From positions 8,354,185 through 8,418,184 of the forward strand of contig NC_092810.1 of the NCBI RefSeq assembly GCF_040954645.1: a stretch of DNA of 64,000 nucleotides, in the 5' to 3' direction. How positions within the stretch are numbered: the stretch's first letter is position 1; every line of letters starts with the position of its first letter. The notes under the pieces are model-generated. The model ran no database searches and was not told the DNA's origin. It saw nothing but the letters and a program-made list of their open reading frames with translations. The DNA comes from Diabrotica undecimpunctata (lineage: Eukaryota > Arthropoda > Insecta > Coleoptera > Chrysomelidae). This document shows positions 1-10,700 of the stretch, piece by piece. The translations under genes and the position numbers were made by a program.

Positions 1-1510
1 ATGTAGCAATCATATTTTGAAAAATTCCTTGGCAAGCTCCTTAAAAGTTATATCATGTCGTAATGCTGCTTCCTAATAAGGAACTGGGGACTGCTGTCCA
101 AGGTATTTGTGAAATTCGTTGGGTTGAAAGGCATGAACAGTAAACCTTCAGCTGATGCATTTTCAATGCAAATTATTAGGAGCCCTTCTTCTTAAAGTTC
201 TATCTCCTATCGGAGGTTGGATATCATAACGGCTATGGTCACTTTGTTGGCTGCTGCTCTGAAAAGTTGTAGTGAACTACAGTTAAACCATTCTCTAAGG
301 TTCTTCAGCCAGGAGATGTGTCTTCTTCCTATGCTTCTTCTTCCTTGGATCCTTCCTTGCATAATAATTCTCAGCAGCTCATATTTTTCTCCTCTGGTTA
401 TGTGACCCAAATACTCTAGTTTTCTTCTTTTTATGCTGTTCATAATTTCTAACTCCTTATTTAGACGTCGTAGTACCTCAGCATTGGTAATCCTTTGAAC
501 CCACTGAATTTTTTATATCCTTCTGTAACACCACATTTCGAACGCTTCTATTTTTCTTATGTGTTGTTTCTTCAATGTCCAAGCTTCCAGTCTGTATAGT
601 AAGATAGAAAATATGTAACATCTTAGAGCCCTCAATCTAAGATGCAACTGAAGGTCTCTGTTGGTAAGCATTGTCTTCATTTTCACAAATGCTTGCCTTG
701 CAGTTTCAATTCGGACTTTGATTTCTCTGCTTTGGTCATTTTTGTTATCAACCCAGGTTCCCAGATATTTGTATGTCTCTACTTTTTCTATTTGGGTTTG
801 CTCTATCATTAATCTTTCATTTCCATGTTGCATTTTTGAGACAATCATAAATTTAGTTTTTCTCTTATTTATTTTTAGTCCGTATCTAATGCAATAATCG
901 TTAATTCTATTTACCAACTCTTGTAGCGATTCCAGGGTGTCTGCCATTATAACGGTGTCATCAGCGAATCTTGTGTTATTTACTATTCTTCCGTTTACAG
1001 AGATTCCATCAGCCATATCCGCTATCGCTTCCTGGAATATGGCTTCACTGTACACGTTAAACAGTAATGGTGACAGAACACAGCCCTGTCTTACTCCTCT
1101 CTTTATATCTATATTTTCGGACTTTTGTTTTTCTATCTTTATATTGGCCTTTTGATTCCAATACAGATTGATAATGATTCGTAAGTCTCGTCTGTCTATA
1201 TCTTTGTTTCTCAGTACTTCTATTAGTTTTTCATGTCGGACTCTGTCGAATGCCTTCTCGAAGTCGATGAAACAGGAATAAATATCTAGGTTCATATCTA
1301 AGCATCTTTGAGAGAGGACATTAAAAGCAAACAATGGCTCTTTCGTTTCCAGTCCCTTGCGGGGAGCCCAGAATTTCTTATTTCAGTAGTTTGTCTTAGT
1401 GATGTTTTAGGTAAAACTGAATCACTTAGTCGTCTTCATCAGTCACCAAAATTAGATTTAAAGAAGGCCACTGAGGCCATCGAGGACACTAAACGTTACA
1501 TTGTATTGTG
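1..1510 (+). pseudogene. hAT-type (DUF4371/ZMYM1-like) transposase remnant, split by a LINE
   Basis: Two coding pieces in the same frame (1-185 and 1363-1510) are separated by an opposite-strand LINE at 186-1362. The left piece encodes a segment containing CEIRWVERHE, like the 'C-x-TRW-x-RH' stretch of hAT/DUF4371 proteins. The right piece encodes SRLHQSPKLDLKKATEAIED, like the 'LQ..LDL..A' stretch of the same family. Dropping the LINE and one copy of the duplicated target rejoins the frame exactly at this point. A stop follows at 1509-1511, and there are stops within the left piece, so it is dead. The rest of the transposase lies outside the window or is lost. Family assignment is from memory of these motifs. 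Confidence 0.55.
186..1362 (-). mobile_element. 5'-truncated non-LTR retrotransposon (RTE-like), RT C-terminal half
   Basis: The minus strand encodes a reverse transcriptase C-terminal half. It runs from a 'FIDFEKAFDRV' palm segment at about 1265 through 'GVRQGCVLSPLLFNVYSEAI' at about 1110-1050 and the catalytic FADD at about 965-976, to the thumb and the 'YLGHI.RGEKYELL' C-terminal block at 207-443. The frame shifts between about 443 and 513. The element ends in an AAGAAG-type tail (about 186-195). A 7-bp direct repeat, GGAGCCC, at 179-185 and 1363-1369 brackets it as a target-site duplication. It is 5'-truncated, with no endonuclease domain. The clade call (RTE-like) is tentative. Confidence 0.8.
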
Positions 1511-1535
1511 AAGGACAAGATATTGAGATATAGAG

Positions 1536-3581
1536 TTATAGAGTTGTACTAACCTTTATCCATCATTCAAATAAAATTACCGGAGCAGTGTTGAATTTTG
1601 AATTATTAGTTTGTTTAAATGTTTTTACAAATTGATCGAAACAATGGTTTTTATCACTAAACAATCTCGCAATATACTATTAAAAAATACTAGCGTTCAT
1701 CGTTTTTCTAAACTTAGGACTGGCAAAATAAAATATTTTTCAGTTACGAAAATAAGTAGACATTTTATTTTATGGGTTCGTCAATGAACACTAATTATTG
1801 ATATACACAAAAAGAAGTAAAACTTATTCCAAATCATCGTCATTAAATATTTTTGTGAAATGTTATCAAAAATATGATGTCTTTGTTTATAACATTTAAA
1901 AATAATTAAGAGAAATTCCTGCGGTTGACCTAAATATAAATTTACAAACAATTTTATATTTCCGGTAATCGCTAAGTACTTAATAAGTACTTTTTCGTAG
2001 AATAATTAAATGGGGCGGGATTATTGTCACAGTATTTAAATAACGGAATTCTTAAGCGGTATATTTTGTTGTTCTTTCAGCCAGAGTTTGGCGAAAAAAA
2101 GTGTTGTGTTATATTTAGTATTTATCAAAGAAAAATATGTGGCGGCCATGGGAAAGTGATGTGCGTTTACCTGAAGAAAATGAATCTACGGATAATTTAG
2201 AAGATGAAGATGAAAGTGCAAGGCGATTCTTCCAACAGGCGTCAAACAAAAGCTCCATCAAACAAAGAAAAGAATAACAATTTTACATGCAGGATCAGAA
2301 AATGGTTGGGTCCCAAATTCCTTATGACTTTCTGCAAAGAACATTAAAGACTCCTGCGTGGACTACCATGAGGATATAACGGCAGAGCTTTTTGAGCAAT
2401 GGTTTAAGAATTGTCTTATACCTAACCTTCATCAAAATAGTGTGATAGTAATGGACAATGTAAGTTACCACAGTCGTCAATTACATAAGTCTCCAAGTGC
2501 AAATAATACGAAAATTGAAATTCAAAACTACCTGTTAGAAAACGATATAAATTTTGAAGAAAGTTATTTGAAAAATGAACTGTTAGAAGTGTTAAAATCA
2601 TTTTCTATTAAAAAAGTATATGTTTGTGACGCATTGGCCGAGGACATGGGACATACAGTGTTACGGCTTCCGCTCTACGATTGTTTCTTAATCCCATAGA
2701 GCATATGTGGCACCAACTAAAGTCAAATGTTAGGTCACAAAATGTTTCTCCGACTTTAAGTGGTAGTGTAGTCGAATTAATAAGGAAATGTGTTGATGAT
2801 ATCTCCCCAGAAAGTTGGAAAAATTCAGTACGCCATGTAATGAACGTAGAAAATTCATATGTTACTTTGAATCACATAATTAAACCAATTGTTATTAATC
2901 TTGAAGAGGATAGCTACAGCGAAACAGAAGTCGGTATTTAGGAATTCATAAATATATTTTGGTTATTTTGGGTATTTTTTTTGTAAATATTAACTTGTAT
3001 ATATTTTTTTATATATTTTTTTTCAATTTATCTATTTTTTGTACATTATGTATTCGTTTGTATGTATATACTGTAAATAGAACTATTATTACTGTACATT
3101 TTGAACGATATCCGATTAGGAAGAGCAAAAACTTCTAAACACGCCAGTTTTTTGCTGACAGTCCTAAGCCTGTAAAAAGTGTGAAGGAAAGTACCTTTCT
3201 GAATTTAGATCCATATACTACAATTATTCACGTAGAACAAAAAAACTACTTTCTTCATGTCAAAAATTGTTCAATTATCAAGTATATTCACTTGAACAAC
3301 CTGAAAATACCATATAAAATAATTTAATAAATTTTTATAATCGTGTATTACACAGCTACCAATGAAATATATTAAATAACAAACTTTCTGAAGTGCGACC
3401 CTGTGTACTTCGGTAGTTTATTGAGATACTCTTGTATACACAATAGGATCAACTCAGGTAACCATTAAGCACTCAACCATTTTTCGTGAAACAAACTATA
3501 TACAAATTAATAATTCGAAATTCAACACTTTTTCCGATAATTTTATTTGAATGTTTGATACAGATTAGTACAACTCTGTAA
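1536..3581 (+). mobile_element. Tc1/mariner-superfamily element of DD82E (Sailor-like) type with ~80-bp TIRs
   Basis: About 80 bp at 1536-1615 is repeated, inverted, at about 3503-3581, with outer ends of the form TTAYAGAGTTGTACT. Transposase remnants lie between them on the plus strand. A start codon at 2139-2141 opens a short acidic N-terminal piece. The N-terminal DNA-binding part is largely deleted. A catalytic core follows (2358-2941) with the second Asp in VIVMDNVSYHS and, after a frameshift near 2690, the third acidic residue in LNPIEHMW. The Asp-Glu gap is about 81-82 residues, allowing for the frameshift. This is far longer than the 34 of Tc1 and matches the other DD82E copies in this window. 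Non-functional. Confidence 0.8.
2141..2941 (+). pseudogene. Degenerate DD82E transposase
   Basis: Catalytic-core pieces of an IS630/Tc1-type transposase. The first piece (about 2141-2270) begins MWRPWESDVRLPEENE and breaks in a frameshift. A 'ILHAGSENGWVPN' segment follows near 2280-2320 in another frame. The largest piece, from about 2358, carries the second catalytic Asp. The last piece (2681-2941) carries NPIEHMWHQLKS and the C-terminal tail ending in EEDSYSETEVGI. The HTH region and the first catalytic Asp are missing, so no active enzyme can be made. Confidence 0.75.
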
Positions 3582-3912
3582 ATGTCTGTCTGGGGGTCTG
3601 TGTTACAATAGGTATCAATATCGGATTACCAGTAGGTCAGTTTTTAAAATTTCGCATATATCTTGTCCCTCAATGTAATTAAAAAACATTCACGTTTTAA
3701 AATAAAAATAAAACCGAAACGCAAAGTTCAACACAAATGAACTTTCAAATCAAAAGAATTTACTTGAATATGAAACGAACTAAATTATTTTTTTTTTGAA
3801 TAAAGTTGTAAATATTTATAAATTGGATGACGGCCACTATTTTTGTGCCTTGCATTGAATTTCATTTGTGAGAAATGAATGGTTGATTTTGTACCGTAAA
3901 CATTTTTTCTAG
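3582..3912. other. AT-rich upstream region of ELOVL copy 1, no gene seen
   Basis: Between the end of the DD82E element and the first coding exon. I see no coding potential. A pyrimidine tract followed by AG at 3911-3912 lies just two bases before the ATG at 3915. This fits a 3' splice site and implies a non-coding 5' exon further upstream that I cannot place. Confidence 0.4.
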
Positions 3913-3914
3913 TA

Positions 3915-3960
3915 ATGGGGATTATTACTGATATTGTAGATGATTTAACTGGTAATATTG
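3915..3960 (+). CDS. ELOVL copy 1, coding exon 1
   Basis: ATG at 3915, 15 codons plus one base (phase 1), then the donor GTAAGAAC. The split codon G|AT makes the Asp of the DPRH motif when joined to exon 2. An acceptor-like pyrimidine tract plus AG ends at 3912. Confidence 0.85.
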
Positions 3961-4708
3961 GTAAGAACTTTTTGTTATTTTTTAGTGTTTAGTTTATTTT
4001 AAAGTGTTAACGTGTTTTGTTTTGTGTTAAACTCCATGTGGCGTGATAAAACTAAATAGGGATGATAGAATATGAAAATGTATTAAAATAGTCTATAGTA
4101 CATTTCACGAATTTGCGACTCTTTTGGATTAGGGATCTAAGCTTTGAATTCAGCGGTCCACTGTGTTGAGAAAGTTAATAGCAGATTCTCCCAATATTTA
4201 AAGCACTGTCGAAGACAAGCAAAATACGGTTTTAACTAATAACGAATGTTACATTCATTTAGAGAAATATGCAATTATTAGTGCAAAAATAGAAGAAAAT
4301 TACGATTTCTAAATTAAAGTGGTAAGTATTTACTGATAAAATAATAAAAATAGCACTCAAAATTATTCTGAATGAGAAAATGAAAACCTATTATTAGTGT
4401 AGTCAAGAATTAGATCCATATTCATAATCACTGTCGTCAGCAGCTTCATTTGTATTGTAAATGATGACAGGGTTTTTCATTTTTCTATTAACCTTTCATA
4501 TTTTCGCACACTGTTTTCCTAAATTGCAGGAGAAGCAGTTATTCAATACTGCTATGTCTCCAAAACTGCTGCGTCACTGTAACCGTTACGTCCAATATCG
4601 TAGTGTAGCGTTTTACCAATAAAACGAGCTGTTCTAATTTATGTAAATATATTTATTTATAAGCTTACAGTATGATATCTTATCAACTAACTTAACTCAT
4701 AACAGCGC

Positions 4709-4788
<80 letters not shown>

Positions 4789-7700
4789 AAAAGTATTATT
4801 CGAGAATCATCTGGAGTGGTCCATCTCTATTCGCTTCGTCGGTAGCATCTCAAAGGCAGTTGCTATTGAGAACGCCATCGTATGTTCTAGATCAGTAGTT
4901 CTTAAACTTTTTTATTTGCGGCATTCTTGTAGGGCTAAAAACATTTCGAGGCACACCAACGCTTCAATATAAACTATATTTCAAATCAATAAAATACAGT
5001 ACATTTGAGATTCAAATATCCTTACTTAATGTGATGAATGAAACTGTTTCGATGATGTTTTCATTATACAGTGTGTAAAAGCCAAATGTAATAAATTCAT
5101 TATTTAGGTTACTGTACACACTTATAAAAAATCCCGAAACACGTCAAATTTAAATTATAACTTGACATTCTTTAACGTGAAAGTGCAACCCCTACCTTCA
5201 ACCCCCTTAGAATGACAGGTACAACCCCCAATTTTCAAAATAGGAAGTATAGACTTGTGAAGTATCGTTTGGAAGGTCTTTTCATTCTCCATTCAAAAAT
5301 ATTGTCGTTTTCAAGTTTATTAAGATTAATTAAGATAAAATAAATTAAAATCATGTGGTTACCGAAATTCGCTAAAATATACTCAAAACTTATTTCCAGT
5401 TTAGGTCTTGATAATGAGAAAGTAAACAAAAACCATAGCAATGTGGTTTTTAGATGGTAACCATTAAAAAACTTTAAAGAATTTCCGCAACAACGTTATT
5501 TTAACACGCATTAGTAAATTGTTTTATTTAAGTTGTCAGTATTTTAATTTAAGTAAAAAGTTCGTTTAATTCAATTCTGAAAAATGGTTAGATTAACGGA
5601 AATGCATAAAATAACAGTTTTACAAATGATTTTTTACGGAGATAACACCCGAACACAACAGGAAGTAACTGGCCTATTTCATGAGAAATTTCCTAATTTA
5701 CCGCCTATATCCCAAGGAACAATAAGTAAAATGGAGAAGCAGTTTCGCGAGTTTGGTCATGTAAGGCAGATAAAAAAAAGCAGCTGCCAATGCACTGAGT
5801 GATGAACTCAAATTAGATGTGCGCTTGAGTTTCAGGAAAATCCACATACATCGAGTAGACAGGCATCCACTACATTCAATGCTAGACATAAATCGATAGT
5901 AATCGTATTAAAAGAAAATAAATTACATCCCTATAAGATGATACCTACTCAGGAGCTCATGGAAGACGATTTTGATAGGAGAACTTTTTTTTGTGAGCAA
6001 ATGATGGACATGTTGGATAACAATATTATCCAATTAGAAGGCGTTATGTTTTCTGATGGGTGTACTTTTTTACTTAACGGTCATGCTAATCGGCAAAATT
6101 GACGCTACTGGGCCACGGAAAATCCTCACTGGATGAGAGAAGAACACACTCAATACCCTCAAAAGGTTAATGTTTGTGCAGGGATTGTGGGAAACAATAT
6201 CATTGGTCCCTTTTTCATTGAGGGCAACTTGAATGGCAACAATTATTTGGCAGTACTTGAAAATGATCAGGTTCAGGAAACTCTCAAGTTCCAGCGAATA
6301 CAATATGGTTTCAGCAGGATGAAGCACCACCACATTACCAACTTAATGTCCGGCAGTACCTCGATACAATATTTCCCAATCGATGGATAGGGAGGCGAGG
6401 ATCGATTGAATGGCCAGCGCGATCACCTGATCTTACATTATTAGATTTCTTTTTATGGGGATATGTGAAGAGCCATCTGTACAAAACTAAACCTTCTGAT
6501 TTAAATGACTTAAAAGAACGAATAATGCTTGCGATTAGGTCGATCACGACTGTTATGTTAAATAATGTTGGAAGACAGTTTTATTTGAGATTAGGATGTT
6601 GCCAAGACGTTCGCGGTGAACATTTTGAACATCTACTTCATTAACATTCATAGTTCATTTCGTGTTCTACATTTTATTACGTTTTGCATTACATTTTAGT
6701 TTTTGATTGTATTGTAGCGAATTTCGGTAACAACATGAATTTAATTTATTTTATCTTAATTAATCTTAATAAACTTAAAACAACATTTTTAAATGGAGAA
6801 TGAAAAGAGCTTTCAAACGATATATCACAAGCCTATACTTCCTATTTTAAAAATTGGGGGTTGTAGCTGTCATTGTAAGGGGGGTTGAAGGTAGGGGTTG
6901 CATTTCTACGAATTTCTCAAAAAATACTCGGATGGCAGCCATCTTATCCAGTCTTCTACGTTCTTCACGATGAACCTTATCATCAAATCTAATGCATCTT
7001 ACAAGAAACCGAAATCGGGATAAGGACATAACTAGTCTAAATATTTCGATACCTTCGCCATTAGTTTGCCAGATATCTTTTGTATTCAGGTGATGGGCTT
7101 TATATGTCCCTGCCAAATATAAAAGGCCTATAAGAGCGCGAATTTCAGATGGATTTGTAAGCTTTGCATCCCTCTCCCTAGAGAAATTGCTTGCTATACT
7201 TTCAATATTTATTTATATATTTAGTTATTATATGAAATAACTCGATATTTCATAAATGTTTTTCAACTTTTTCGTAAATCTATTAGGTCCAGGTGATTGT
7301 TTTACTAAATTAGGCTTGCTCATACGTATTGTTTTGTTTTTTTTTATGCTTTCTCCACACTGTACCATCTTTTTCCCTAAAAACACTTTCTTCTTGTACA
7401 TTATTCAGTAAAACTTCTCCTATTTCCTCTAAATCCTGTTCTTGTTCGCTTTCTGAATGTTCCGACCTCTCATCAATAACTTCCGGATTTACTTCATTCT
7501 CGTCATCGTCGTCGTCATACTCTATATCAAGCGGTTCTTCTTCCATGAGGGCTTGAAGTCTCCTTTTTCCCTTCTCATAGTCCATTCTAAAAATAAAGCA
7601 AAACAAGTTATATATAAAAGTTTGCTGTAGCTTAAAATTTAAAAAAAATTATATTTGATTCTCAATAATAGAACAAAGAAAATTATGAAAATACCGTAAT

Positions 7701-10700
7701 AGTAATTTGCTGCAAAGTAATTTAAAATTTGATGACTAATTACGTAGTAAAAGAAAGAGAGGTATATTCAAAAGGTTACTAAACAATAAGACAAAAGTAT
7801 AATATGTAAACTCTATTTTCACTATTTGGGAGAGTGAGTCATCGTTTAAAGGCGTAGAAGTGGGGAAAGACGTATGAAAATCCAGTGGCGTTCACTCACT
7901 TTTATTTCAACGTTAATTATATTATATTGTTTAAATATTATTGTTTAAAATAGGCCACAATATATTTATCTGGTTTTTACTGAAGTTTCAATCTCTATAT
8001 CCAAAGACCGTTTTCAAAGATATAAATTATAGTTATATTTATTTTATTTGTTTATTATTATATATTTATATATTCTTATATTATTTTCTTTTTTTTTCTT
8101 AACTTTAAAAACGGTCTCTGTAATAGAGATCGAAACGTCAGTAAAATAAACATGTAAATAGATGTATTGTGGCTTATTTCCAACATTCTCCCTAAAAATA
8201 CGGAATGCCACAAGCAAAAAGCCACAAAAAAAAAATATTGCTATCATTTTTATATTTGAAAACGATCTCTTTATATAGAGATCGAAACGTCAGTAAATTA
8301 AACCTATGAATAAATATTTTGTGGCTTATTCCCTACTGTCTCCTAAAAATACAGAATGCCACAAACAAAAAGCTATAAAAAACAAGTAATTTTGCAGAAA
8401 GCTTACTGATGCCACCCAGTTGCCGCGGAAGTTACGCTAAAACGTCTTTTGACGTGACCCGCCCTTAAAGAGTTACAGAGTTACTTTTCCTTAACCGTGC
8501 AATGTCAAGTAGTTGAATTTTGAGCATTGATTCTTCGTATGCAATCCCCTTTTCTCTAAGCCATTCTTGAATTCTCCCTTTCCGCCATGCCGTCGTCGGT
8601 AATTGTTCTAGTCTGCGGCTATGATATGGCGCATTGTCCATAACAACCACAGACCCAGATTCCAATTTTGGTAAGATTCTCTTAAACCAGCGCTCAAATA
8701 CTTCAGAAGTCATTTCTTCATGATAATCACCTGTTTTTTTCGACTCAAATTGAAGCAAACCATCATCAAGGAACCCTGTATCACTTCCTATATGGGTGAT
8801 GATTAAACGCCGTCCCTTTCCTGATGGAGCCTTTAATCCTGTAGACCAGCCTTCTATAAATGCTTCGCGTTTACTTTTTACATTTAAATCTTGCCAAACT
8901 TTTCCAACTGTATGACCTTTTCCAACCTTGGTTAATCCAGGTTTCATCCAAATAATATATTTTGCATCCAGTGCTGCGAATTTTTCGTATTTCTTCTAAA
9001 TATTTTCTTCTCCACAGAATAATTTCATTTTTTTCTAATAGCATACTTTTTCTGTTGCGTTTTACGTATCGAAAGTTCATTTCGTGCATGGTCCTGATTA
9101 AGACCCTACTAGATATCTTGGGTAAAGACTCATCATTTTCGAGCTCTTGAGAAATTTTTTTCAGTGTTGGAATTTCACTCCGAAAATAAAATGAATGAAT
9201 TTTTCGACGTATAATATTCCTTGTCTCGTCATCCAAAACAATGCTTTTCCTACCTCTAGTTTTACCTTTTTCTTGCTTTTTATTTTCCGATGTATTTTTA
9301 AGTACACGATAAATACAGCTAACGGATACTTTTGTTAAACTGCTACAAATGTCGACCGCTTGGCTAACGTTTAATGCCATTTTTCTGCCGACAATTCCTT
9401 CATAAACGTTTCGTATCATTACCTTCTCTTCGGACGTTAACATTTTCCGTCTCTTTTGCGGCTTTTCATTCTTGGAATCAACATCAGAATTTTGCTGTCT
9501 TCTCTTGGAACAACTCGGTTTTTCGTCCATTGTATTTCAATAATCTGGATATATACTATATATACAATAATTTCAAAGAATATAACTAAATATTTACTAT
9601 AAAACGACAAACTATAACCCTCTTATTATAAATAACACGTTTTATCAATACTACAATACAGTATTGATAAAACAGTATTGACAACAATAAGTTTACAAAC
9701 TTATCACATAAAATATACTCACAAAAATACATGCACTATTTACCCATAGAAACACCAATGTTTCCTTCGTTCATTTCTTCGGCAAAAAATAATAAAAACT
9801 AGTTTTACTGCATGTCTGGATCCCAATTTTAAAACCGAGTTCCCTCGCTAATTCCAACATTGCCAAACGATTGAAAAATAATGTTTTAAAATATCGATTT
9901 TTATTTTATAAATTTAAATACGTAACGAAACGGAACATATAAATAAAATTTATTTTATTATAAGTTTGTGCTTAATTTTTACTATTGAAAAAATCATGTT
10001 TTTTGGTATTTTTATGACGGTAATAATCGCTGCGTGGAAGAATACAGGTTTTGTATGACCATAATTACTACTTTTGAACAAGATTTGGCTACACTGTACG
10101 ACAACTCCTGGTCAGTTTTTCTATAGAGAAGCACAAATAAATATACTACTTTATATATTCTGTAATTTCTTATGAGGAAACGCAAATTGCAATCGAGAAA
10201 ACAGGCAGTTTTCGAGGGCCGCTATGTACATTTAAATTTGAGGATATTCGGCGTTTAAACTATGATATCACTCTTCTGAATTGAGGGTTTCTACTATAGT
10301 ATATTATTAAAAAAAAAAACTAGCGTTTATACAAACCATAAGGTGATAAGAAACACAATAAAACGATTTATAAAAACTTTTTAGCTGACCAGACGCGCGC
10401 GGAAATTATGACCTTTGCGCTGTAACTCCTAATCAACAAACCTCCCGCTACTCTAATTTAGTACTGAGGCTCCTTGTAGCGAATGAGTAAGCTACTGAAG
10501 GCCGTGGTTGCCAAATGTAATTTTTTTCCGAAATATTAGCAATTTTTAATACGTGGGGTCTTTTTGACCATGTAGCGACTAGTTAAGGGTTAAAATAGTT
10601 TTATTCGTTTTTCCTAGAGTCTGGCTGTCTGCATTCTTATCGCAAACTTAACATGCGACATAGCAACTGAAAGGGGAGAATATAACAAATATACTAAGAT

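Noticed and set aside
7329..7556. Ser-rich plus-strand open frame
   Set aside because: Complement of the acidic piggyBac N-terminus on the minus strand.
8000..8390. CRISPR-like array
   Set aside because: Only three units, one inverted, with 152-bp period and diverged copies; eukaryotic context.
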